Assembly: GCA_934457095.1 (NCBI GenBank)
Contig: CAKSHJ010000001.1
Span: 1 to 64,000, forward strand
Length of the DNA stretch: 64,000 bases
Direction of reading: 5' to 3'
Source of the DNA: an uncultured Eubacteriales bacterium
GTDB taxonomy: Bacteria; Bacillota; Clostridia; Oscillospirales; Acutalibacteraceae
Part shown: piece after piece, positions 27,354 through 34,903 of the stretch
Layout of the letters: each line of letters begins with the position of its first letter
Position numbering within the stretch: the first letter of the stretch is position 1
Notes under the pieces: generated by a model
What the model saw: only the letters and a program-made list of their open reading frames with translations
What the model was told of the DNA's origin: nothing
Database searches by the model: none
Program-made: the position numbers and the translations under genes

Positions 27354-28205
27354 TTACCGCATCACCGACTGCGGATTATAAGGGGTACCGTCAACCAACA
27401 GTTCCAAATGCAAATGTGCCCCGCTGGAATCTCCCGTATCGCCAATCTTTGCAATTTCCATACCCATTTTTACGCCGTCGCCCTCTTTCACCAAAACGGT
27501 ACTGCAATGAGCATATCTGGTCTCTATGCCGCTGCCATGTTCCAGTAGCACATACTTGCCATAAGAAGCGTTTTCCCCAATTTCCTTTACCGTGCCGGTC
27601 AAAGCCGCCGCAATCGGGGTATCCATCTCAGCGGCAATGTCCAAACCTTTATGAAAACCATCTGCACGCTCTCCAAACGCCGAGGAAACCTGTCCTCCTG
27701 CAACAGGAAATTGCAGCAAAACCGATAGGCTCAGCGGCGCATTTTGGTCCACGCCATACGTTACCGCAAGCTGGTTTTGTGTTGTTTTCGCTGCAGTTTG
27801 TATAACCCCATCGCTGTTTTCCTGTTCATTTTTGTTGAATATCTCCAACAAATCCTCCTTGGTTACCTGCACCATAATCGACTCATTCACCGTACCAACA
27901 TACCAATTGCGCACCGATTCATAAACCGCGCCGCCAAACAACCGAATCACCAAAGCTCCTGCCACCACTATCGCACATGCCATCACCTGCACGCTCACCA
28001 AAAAACGGCTGCGTAAAATCCGTCCTGTTTTCCCTGTATGAACGCGGGGTCTCTCCTGTTCTTCCGCTTCTTTCTCTTGCCCGCCCCACCAAAATTCCTC
28101 GTTCTCGTCAATCAACTCGTTTTTTCGTGGTACATTTGACTGATAGTCCAATTGCTCCAATAGTCGCAATTCCTCCATCGTCGGCGCTCTTTTTTTGCTG
28201 AACAT
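27354..28205 (-). CDS. Membrane-anchored M23 peptidase-like protein (SpoIVFA-like)
   Basis: A 283-residue protein. A charged cytosolic N-terminus of about 75 residues precedes one transmembrane helix (about 76-92), a linker, and a LytM/M23 domain (about 175-283) with HKGLDIA and HLHLEL, so the zinc ligands are present. In B. subtilis SpoIVFA holds and inhibits SpoIVFB; the tight coupling to an M50 gene suggests the same here. A plain cell-wall peptidase is the alternative. Confidence 0.8.
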   Translation of the reverse strand: MFSKKRAPTMEELRLLEQLDYQSNVPRKNELIDENEEFWWGGQEKEAEEQERPRVHTGKTGRILRSRFLVSVQVMACAIVVAGALVIRLFGGAVYESVRNWYVGTVNESIMVQVTKEDLLEIFNKNEQENSDGVIQTAAKTTQNQLAVTYGVDQNAPLSLSVLLQFPVAGGQVSSAFGERADGFHKGLDIAAEMDTPIAAALTGTVKEIGENASYGKYVLLEHGSGIETRYAHCSTVLVKEGDGVKMGMEIAKIGDTGDSSGAHLHLELLVDGTPYNPQSVMR

Positions 28206-28330
28206 CTACAAATCCCTCCCCAATATATGGGTATGAAACAAGCCTCCTTTTTATGAATATTTTTACTAATAAAAACGGAAAACAAGACATTTTCTACAAT
28301 TTTATTGCAGTTTATTCATTATATTTGAAT

Positions 28331-28357
28331 AAAAAAACAGGCCAAAGCCTGCATGTT
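28331..28357 (-). terminator. Terminator after the MATE gene
   Basis: CAGGC and GCCTG with a CAAA/TTTG loop, followed by TTTTTTT on the minus strand directly after the stop codon. Confidence 0.75.
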
Positions 28358-28359
28358 TT

Positions 28360-29724
28360 TTATAAAGAATATTGTGCCGGCTGCACCGCTTGACTGCGGT
28401 ACAGATGCCTGTAATAAAACAGCAAACTGACCGCCGTTGCCGCCCAAGTAATCGGGTATACCGCCGCAATGGCCTGTACGCTGCCCCAAAGCGGCACAAT
28501 AACAGCCAGCAAAACCGTGCGCAATACGCAAAGGTTGCTCACCGAAATTGCCATAGGTATCAAAGACGCTCCGGCACCGCGCACCGCCCCCAAAAACACT
28601 TCAATCACAGCATAAATCAAATACAACGGCGCGGTCACCGTTATAATTTGCACGCCGCAATCTATAACCTCAACCTGCGGGTTGAACATACCGAACAAAT
28701 ACGGCGCGGTCAGCAAAACAACGCCGCTGATAACCACCGTACTGCTCACAGACAGTGCCAAAGCGATTTTCACGCCTTTTTTGACCCGTTTGACTTGATT
28801 CGCGCCTATATTTTGCCCCGCAAAGGAGGTCATAGCCTGCCCAAAAGCCAAAATTGGCAAATACATGAAATTTTCTACTTTAAAATAAGCGGAAAATGCC
28901 GCCACGGCGTTTTCTCCAAACCCATTAATATAAAACTGCACCACCAAATTGGAAAGGGTCAGCATACACGCCTGTATGCCCGCCGGAAGCCCTAAGCGTA
29001 TCATTTGCCGCATTTGGTCTTTATGCAGACGCAACTTGCGTAAAGCAATGCGGTATTCGCGCTTGGTACGTAGCAAATGCGCCACGGTTAATACCGCCGA
29101 AAGCGTCTGTGACAGCGTGGTTGCCCAAGCCGCCCCGGCTACGCCCCAGCCAAATATACCGATAAATAACCAATCCAACAGCAGGTTCAGCAAAGCGCCG
29201 CTTGCCAAATACACCATCGGACGCTTGGCGTCACCGCAGGCGCGCAGCACCGCGCTGCCCATATTGTACAGCACCATGGGCAACAAACTGATAAAATAAA
29301 TACGCAAATATTCCGTAGCAAGCCCCATCACGGATTCCGGCACCCGCAGCCATTGCAAAAAAAACGGCGCAAGCACAAATCCCACAACGGTCAATATAAT
29401 CCCTGCAATTACACTGAGCAACAAAGCGGTATGCGTGGCATTTTGGAGGTTTTGACGGTCTTTTGCGCCGCAATAACGCGCAATCACCACTCCGGCTCCC
29501 ACCGAGATACCGGTAATAAAACTTACCAAACAGGTAACAGGTAAACCACCCTCACCCACCGCCGCCGAGGCGCTCGTGCCCAAATAATTGCCCACAAAAA
29601 TCAAGTCCACGGCATTGTAGGCAAGTTGAATAAAACTGCTCAGCAGCAGCGGCAAAGCAAAACATATCAGCGCCCTGCCAATGCCGCCCGTTGTAAAACT
29701 TACATCCGCATTTTTGGCTTTCAT
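28360..29724 (-). CDS. MATE family efflux transporter
   Basis: A 454-residue protein with 12 predicted membrane segments. The opening GIGRALICFALPLLLSSF and the repeated QNIGA and inner-half symmetry are typical of the MATE multidrug/Na+ antiporter family. The start at 29724 has AAGGGGGA upstream; the 31-residue longer frame lacks it. It diverges from the biosynthetic cluster, so a role in export of its product is possible but not shown. Confidence 0.9.
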   Translation of the reverse strand: MKAKNADVSFTTGGIGRALICFALPLLLSSFIQLAYNAVDLIFVGNYLGTSASAAVGEGGLPVTCLVSFITGISVGAGVVIARYCGAKDRQNLQNATHTALLLSVIAGIILTVVGFVLAPFFLQWLRVPESVMGLATEYLRIYFISLLPMVLYNMGSAVLRACGDAKRPMVYLASGALLNLLLDWLFIGIFGWGVAGAAWATTLSQTLSAVLTVAHLLRTKREYRIALRKLRLHKDQMRQMIRLGLPAGIQACMLTLSNLVVQFYINGFGENAVAAFSAYFKVENFMYLPILAFGQAMTSFAGQNIGANQVKRVKKGVKIALALSVSSTVVISGVVLLTAPYLFGMFNPQVEVIDCGVQIITVTAPLYLIYAVIEVFLGAVRGAGASLIPMAISVSNLCVLRTVLLAVIVPLWGSVQAIAAVYPITWAATAVSLLFYYRHLYRSQAVQPAQYSL

Positions 29725-29941
29725 GCAAATCCCCCTTCCCCATGGCATTTCTTGCTTTTTATTATAATACCGTCCGCGCAAAAAACGGTAGACAATCCAC
29801 GCAAAACTGTCCATCATAAATGATTAAATTTTCTCAATGCAGAAATATAAAATATGGTCATTTGTACGCTTGTACCCCTATATTTCTAAAAAATCATTTC
29901 AACATTTTTCTATATTTTATAATAATTTTTTACCAAAATTA

Positions 29942-29970
29942 TTGACAATTCAAGGATTGATTTGTATAAT
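29942..29970 (+). promoter_or_regulatory. Promoter of the biosynthetic cluster
   Basis: Perfect TTGACA (29942-29947), 17-base spacer, perfect TATAAT (29965-29970). The predicted transcript start near 29977 lies downstream of the longest possible start codon of the first gene (29837), which argues for the later TTG start. About 80 bases of leader follow. Between the MATE gene and this promoter nothing else is seen. Confidence 0.85.
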
Positions 29971-30058
29971 TACAAAAGATTTTCAGGATATTCTACCTTT
30001 TTATGAGAATTTATCTAATAATATTTCAAAATTTTTGTGCATAAGGCGGTTTAAAACA

Positions 30059-30718
30059 TTGTCCAACATTGTCCCTTCTATATTTTACTGCGATATAACC
30101 GATATTGGTATCGACCCCAATATTCTTTCTCTTCTTCCCAGAGAGCGCCAAGAAAGAATTCAAACTTCTGTGAGATATATGAAAGCTAAGCAATTATACG
30201 TCTCCTCTTTGCTTCTCCACTTTATTTTAATGAAACACGGAATAAATAATCCTGAAATAAAAATTTCTGATAACGGCAAACCATATATAGATTCACAACT
30301 ACGCTTCAATCTTTCTCATAGCGGAAATTATGTGGTGTTAGCGATAGATCCATATCATCCGATCGGTATAGATATTCAGGAAAAACGCCCTTTTCCCAAA
30401 CATACAGACAAGTTTTTCATCGGAGAAACAACTGCAGAGATACCATCTTTCGCTATGCGCTTTCCCAATGCTTACATATGGTGCAGAAAAGAAGCTTTAT
30501 TAAAATGCTTAGGCGTTGGTTGGAACGGTTTGGAGGAACAAAGTTTACCTGTATTAAACGATATAACAGTATATAAGCAAACAAAGTATTATTTTACTGA
30601 TTACATCATTTCTGAAAATTACTTTACAACTTTATGTGAAAAATATACGCATAAAAAATTCAAAGTCCAGGAGGTTGCCTACCATGAGCTTGCATTATTC
30701 TACAGCACAGGTACATAA
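30059..30718 (+). CDS. 4'-phosphopantetheinyl transferase (Sfp-like)
   Basis: A 219-residue protein that would load phosphopantetheine onto the cluster's acyl carrier protein. Motifs are the Mg-binding GIDIQE and WCRKEALLKCLGVG, the family's WxxKEA-type signature with Arg after Cys. The upstream LSHSGNYVVLAI matches the family's conserved N-terminal-half segment. I choose the TTG at 30059: AAGGCGG lies nine bases upstream, the resulting length fits Sfp-type enzymes, and the promoter is upstream. The next gene starts inside its 3' end. Confidence 0.85.
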   Translation: MSNIVPSIFYCDITDIGIDPNILSLLPRERQERIQTSVRYMKAKQLYVSSLLLHFILMKHGINNPEIKISDNGKPYIDSQLRFNLSHSGNYVVLAIDPYHPIGIDIQEKRPFPKHTDKFFIGETTAEIPSFAMRFPNAYIWCRKEALLKCLGVGWNGLEEQSLPVLNDITVYKQTKYYFTDYIISENYFTTLCEKYTHKKFKVQEVAYHELALFYSTGT

Positions 30719-31217
30719 TTTGATTCGGCAAAACGAACAAACCAAAAAATTTTTTTATAAAAAAATATCTCCGCGTTTCTCTGATTGTATTTATGACGGC
30801 AAAATTCATTTCTCCAAATATTTTGAATTCTTTGAAATGGCACGCTTTGACCTTATGCATACATTTTACAGTTACTTAAAATCCAAAAAATTAGATGGAA
30901 ATAAACAGTTTGGCAGAGATAAATTGGAACTCGGTAACTTTATCGTAGTAAGAGTTTCATTTAACAGTTATTCAAATTTAGAATTACTTGTTAAAGATAG
31001 CGTTAATATAAAAACAGCTTTAATTATCCATCAAAAACCTCTACTGGAATTTGAACAAATCGCCTTCACCGAATCTAACCCTAAACCTTGTGTAAAGGCA
31101 AATATAAAAATTGCGATTGTAAATGAATTTTTTCATAAGGTTGACAATTGGGACCATGATATTTTGTGTGCCATGATTGAGTTTATCAACGCATATGGAA
31201 GAGAGGACGATATATGA
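30684..31217 (+). CDS. Hotdog-fold (4HBT-like) thioesterase family protein
   Basis: A 177-residue protein. The YFEFFEMARFDLM segment (about residue 42) resembles the catalytic helix of acyl-CoA/ACP thioesterases of the 4HBT/YbgC group. The start MSLHYS has CAGGAGG upstream and overlaps the transferase gene by 35 bases. It may release, trim or position the acyl chain. The usual catalytic Asp just before this helix is not obvious, so activity is uncertain. Confidence 0.65.
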   Translation: MSLHYSTAQVHNLIRQNEQTKKFFYKKISPRFSDCIYDGKIHFSKYFEFFEMARFDLMHTFYSYLKSKKLDGNKQFGRDKLELGNFIVVRVSFNSYSNLELLVKDSVNIKTALIIHQKPLLEFEQIAFTESNPKPCVKANIKIAIVNEFFHKVDNWDHDILCAMIEFINAYGREDDI

Positions 31218-32158
31218 GAGTTTGTTTAATGTTTCCAGGGCAAGGAACGCAACGACCCGGTATGCTCAGAGAATTGGGCGGTAAAAACGAAAAAACAGAT
31301 TCTATTTTTAAAATTGCACAAAAAGTGACAGGTCGAAATATTAAAGCGCTTTGTTTATCTGCAAACACTGAAGAATTGCAAAAAACAGAAAATACACAAT
31401 TGGCGGTTACTGCCATGAATCTTGCTTATTTAAGCTTGTTAAATAGCGATGGGATTAGACCGGACATGGTTGCCGGCCATAGTTTAGGACAATTTTCGGC
31501 ATTGGTTGCAGCTGAAGTTTTAACGGTGGAACAAACCTTTCTGATTGTTCAGAAAAGAGCCCAATTGATGCATAATGTGAAACGTTCCGGTACGTTGTGT
31601 TCCGTTTTGGGTCTGGATTTCCAAACCGTTGAGCAGATTTGCAAAGATATTGACCCATCTTGTGAAAGTTTAGTTGTTGCGTTATATAATTCGCAAAATC
31701 AAATTGTAATTGGCGGCGAACCGAAATTAGTTCAAAAAGCTGAAGAGCGGTGCAAATCTATGTCTGCATTAAAAACCGTTCCGATATGTGTTTCCCACGC
31801 ATTTCATACACCGCTGATGCGCCAAATGGAGCAAGAATTTGCTGAATTTATTGAGTGTATTGTATTTAATCCTCCAACATGCAAATTGATGCTCAATTGC
31901 AAAGGCGGGTTTGCAGAAAGTGTTCAAGACATAAAAGAAGAAATTAGAAACCAATGCTGCCATACGGTTTTATGGTATATGGGCGTAAAAAAAATGATAG
32001 ATTCCGATGAAAATATTATTTTTGCTGAAACCGGCGTTGGTAAGGTATTAACCGGCATCATGCGCAGCATTGACAAAGAGCAAAATATGTTATTTCTATC
32101 AAACCCCATACAATATAACAAATTTATCAACTTAGTAAAGGAGCAATCAAATGTTTAG
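31214..32158 (+). CDS. fabD: Malonyl-CoA:ACP transacylase (FabD-like)
   Basis: A 314-residue protein loading malonyl units on ACP. GQGTQ at residues 9-13, nucleophile Ser90 in GHSLG, malonyl-binding Arg115 in QKRAQLM and His198 in SHAFHTPLM are all present. It begins in an ATGA overlap with the previous gene. Confidence 0.93.
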   Translation: MRVCLMFPGQGTQRPGMLRELGGKNEKTDSIFKIAQKVTGRNIKALCLSANTEELQKTENTQLAVTAMNLAYLSLLNSDGIRPDMVAGHSLGQFSALVAAEVLTVEQTFLIVQKRAQLMHNVKRSGTLCSVLGLDFQTVEQICKDIDPSCESLVVALYNSQNQIVIGGEPKLVQKAEERCKSMSALKTVPICVSHAFHTPLMRQMEQEFAEFIECIVFNPPTCKLMLNCKGGFAESVQDIKEEIRNQCCHTVLWYMGVKKMIDSDENIIFAETGVGKVLTGIMRSIDKEQNMLFLSNPIQYNKFINLVKEQSNV

Positions 32159-32897
32159 GTCAGGCGCTATCGCATTAGTAACCGGCGCTTCCGGTGGTAT
32201 CGGACAAGCAATCGCCATTGATTTAGCGAAAAACGGAGTGAAGGTACTTGTTAATTATTACAAAAACGAGGAAGGTGCAACAGAAACACTGAAAATAATA
32301 GAAGAACACGGCGGGCACGGAGAGATAATTCAGTGCAATGTAGCAGATATACATGCTGTGGAGAAGATGTTTCTTTATATAAAAAAACAATATAAATCGA
32401 TTGATATTTTAGTTAATAATTCCGGCATAACGAAAGACGGATATCTTTTGATGATGAGTCAAGAAAATTTTTTTAATGTGATGGCGACAAATATGGGTGG
32501 TTGCTTTCATTGCACCCAAGGTGCGCTTAGATTGATGTGCGCTGCAAAGCAAGGAGGTTCTATTATAAATATCGCCTCCACCAGCGGCATAGTCGGTCAA
32601 GAAGGACAAGCGAATTATTCCGCTTCAAAGGGAGCAATTATTTCCTTTACAAAAACAGCTGCAAAAGAATATGCCAAAAATGATATTCGTGTAAATGTAG
32701 TCGCACCGGGATTTATAGAAACGAGAATGACCCAAAAAAGTGAAAAACTTCTAAAAGATAAATACATGCAGTTTATTCCGATGGGCCGCTTTGGTAAACC
32801 TGATGAAATTGCTCAGGTTGTAACTTTTCTTGCATCATCAAAAGCTTCATACATAACAGGAAAATGCATCGTTGTTGATGGCGGACTAACAATGTAA
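32151..32897 (+). CDS. fabG: 3-oxoacyl-ACP reductase (FabG-like)
   Basis: A 248-residue short-chain dehydrogenase. The NADP-binding TGASGGIG (residues 11-18), NNSG, and catalytic Ser143, Tyr156 and Lys160 (YSASK) are intact. It overlaps fabD by eight bases. It would reduce the beta-keto group of each extension cycle. Confidence 0.93.
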   Translation: MFRSGAIALVTGASGGIGQAIAIDLAKNGVKVLVNYYKNEEGATETLKIIEEHGGHGEIIQCNVADIHAVEKMFLYIKKQYKSIDILVNNSGITKDGYLLMMSQENFFNVMATNMGGCFHCTQGALRLMCAAKQGGSIINIASTSGIVGQEGQANYSASKGAIISFTKTAAKEYAKNDIRVNVVAPGFIETRMTQKSEKLLKDKYMQFIPMGRFGKPDEIAQVVTFLASSKASYITGKCIVVDGGLTM

Positions 32898-32925
32898 TGA
32901 ACGAAACGTGAAAGGAAAAATAAAA

Positions 32926-33246
32926 ATGATGGATTTAAAAACAAAAGAGCAGATATTGGCCTATGCCGAAAAAAGACGCATGGTTTGCGCTGCGGTAAAA
33001 CGAATTATTGTAGAACAACTATGTCTTGATATTGAACCGGAGTTTATTACAAATGACCAACCTTTGTTTGGCCGCGGCCTGGAACTGGACTCTATTGACG
33101 CATTGGAATTAGCCGTTGGCATTTTCTCGGAATTTTCGGTAACGGTTTCAGATGGCAACTCTGCTGTTTTCAGTTCGGTAAACACCATTGCGGATTATAT
33201 CATGTCCAGCGAGTATGACGATTCTAATCTGCAACCGGTTGATTAA
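32926..33246 (+). CDS. Acyl carrier protein
   Basis: A 106-residue carrier protein. The phosphopantetheine attachment motif is LDSID with Ser56. It is longer than FAS ACPs (about 78 residues) because of extensions at both ends. The ATG at 32926 has AAAGGA upstream; an in-frame GTG at 32908 is less likely. It is probably dedicated to this pathway. Confidence 0.88.
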   Translation: MMDLKTKEQILAYAEKRRMVCAAVKRIIVEQLCLDIEPEFITNDQPLFGRGLELDSIDALELAVGIFSEFSVTVSDGNSAVFSSVNTIADYIMSSEYDDSNLQPVD

Positions 33247-33264
33247 GAAAATACGGAGGTAAAA

Positions 33265-33747
33265 ATGAAAATTGAAGCACAGATGATTTCTAAACTTTTA
33301 CCCCATAAATACCCGTTTTTATTGCTGGATAGAGTAATAAAACTGGAACCCGGTAAAAGCGCAGTGGGTATTAAAAATGTAACAATCAACGAACCGTATT
33401 TCACCGGACATTTCCCCGGTGAACCAATTGTACCGGGGGTATTATTGGTAGAAAGTTTAGCACAATTAACTGCAATTATGTATTCCACAGGGCATTTTCC
33501 TGAAACAACAAACTGGGAATGTTTGGAGAACGAAAACATTGATTTTACCGGTATTGCATCTAAAGTCGGCTATCTAGTCGATATTAAAAATGTAAAATTC
33601 AAGCAAATAGTTCGCCCCGGAGACACATTGGAATTGCGTGTTTACAAAAAAGTGCAGTTTCAAAATCTATCTCAAATTAAAGTAGAAGCCTATGTGGACG
33701 GAAACAATGTGGTTGATGGCATCATCTCTGTCAGTGAAAGACCATAA
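33265..33747 (+). CDS. fabZ: 3-hydroxyacyl-ACP dehydratase (FabZ-like)
   Basis: A 160-residue hotdog-fold dehydratase. LPHKYPFLLLDRV, GHFPGEPIVPGV with catalytic His49, and Glu63 in LLVESLAQ are intact. It would introduce the double bond in each cycle. With no enoyl reductase recognisable nearby, double bonds may be kept. Confidence 0.93.
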   Translation: MKIEAQMISKLLPHKYPFLLLDRVIKLEPGKSAVGIKNVTINEPYFTGHFPGEPIVPGVLLVESLAQLTAIMYSTGHFPETTNWECLENENIDFTGIASKVGYLVDIKNVKFKQIVRPGDTLELRVYKKVQFQNLSQIKVEAYVDGNNVVDGIISVSERP

Positions 33748-33771
33748 ATCATGCAAAGGAGAATTTCATCC

Positions 33772-34869
33772 ATGAAAAAAAGTATTTTATATGACTTATA
33801 TGTTGAAGGTGCTGTTTGCGAAGAAATAAATGGCACACTGGTTCCAAGCAAATTTACTGATGTAGAAACCGAGTATAATGTGTTTAGACACGGCATTGCA
33901 CTGGTGGACGGCATTGGCTACTCCATGCTGAAAATAGAAGGCGAACAGGTTATTGACGAAATCGATACTTTGGTAACAAAGGATATCCGATATCTCAACC
34001 CCGGCAAAATCGCAGAATGCTTCTTTTTGAATGAGCAGGCGGATATTTTAGGAATTGCCTATGTTATGAACGATGATGACGCAATCATTGTTCTGGTTCC
34101 ACCTGAAAACGCCGCAACCGTTACAGAATGGATTGCTAAAAAAATTGGTAGTAAACTGAAAATAACGGATTTAACACAGGAAAATCACTTGATTTTTATT
34201 GAAGGAGAAAAATCCTGGAAGATTGCAAAAGAAGTTTTCGAATTTCCTATTGAAACACTTCCATTAAGAGATATGGTCAAAGTCGATTATGATTCCCAAG
34301 AAATCATGCTCGCAAGAATCGGCCGCTCCGGCGAATACGGCTATGCCATGATAGGTTCCCAAAAAATCATCCATCAGCTCACGCAAGCCTTATTGCATAC
34401 ATATGCACCTAAGGGCCTTTCCTGGTGCGGTACAGAAGCCTTGAATGTATGTATGTTAGAGGTCAATCAACCTTTGATCAATGAGACATCTTTAAAATTT
34501 GGCAATATGTTTGAACTGGCTTATCAATGGTTTGTCCAATTTGACAAGGAAAATTATTGCGGCAGAGATGTCCTGATTTCTCAGTTTGAAGAAAAATTAG
34601 AGAAATGTTGTGTAGGCTTTGTGGCCGCCGGAGCAAATGCCGTCTCCGCAAATTCTGAAGTATATTTAGATGATGAGGCCGTAGGAAAAGTAATTTACGG
34701 TAAATATGACCCGGCATTAAACGGTGTTTTGGGTTACTTGCTGCTCAATATCAAAGTTGCCGTTTCAGGAATCCCATTAACCGTTAAACTGAATGCAGAC
34801 GCAATCCCGGTAACAACGGTCTCCTCCCCCTTTGTCCGTCCTGTAAGTTGGGATTCCCAAATGGAGTGA
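33772..34869 (+). CDS. GcvT-like aminomethyltransferase-fold protein
   Basis: A 365-residue protein with the folate-binding fold of glycine-cleavage T protein and related one-carbon enzymes: the LVDGIGYSMLKIEGEQ segment (about 45-60), ARIGRSGEYGY (about 180) and the C-terminal barrel end. The start MKKSIL has AAAGGAG upstream. No glycine-cleavage P or H partner is nearby, so ordinary glycine catabolism is unlikely. A folate-dependent one-carbon step or demethylation on the product is possible. I know of no assigned role for such a gene in this setting. Confidence 0.75.
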   Translation: MKKSILYDLYVEGAVCEEINGTLVPSKFTDVETEYNVFRHGIALVDGIGYSMLKIEGEQVIDEIDTLVTKDIRYLNPGKIAECFFLNEQADILGIAYVMNDDDAIIVLVPPENAATVTEWIAKKIGSKLKITDLTQENHLIFIEGEKSWKIAKEVFEFPIETLPLRDMVKVDYDSQEIMLARIGRSGEYGYAMIGSQKIIHQLTQALLHTYAPKGLSWCGTEALNVCMLEVNQPLINETSLKFGNMFELAYQWFVQFDKENYCGRDVLISQFEEKLEKCCVGFVAAGANAVSANSEVYLDDEAVGKVIYGKYDPALNGVLGYLLLNIKVAVSGIPLTVKLNADAIPVTTVSSPFVRPVSWDSQME

Positions 34870-34903
34870 TATTTTCACGGTAAATAATAAAGGAGTACAA
34901 GCA

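Noticed and set aside
29837..30058. Extended N-terminus for the phosphopantetheinyl transferase
   Set aside because: The ATG at 29837 is upstream of a perfect promoter and has no ribosome site; the added residues match nothing in the family.
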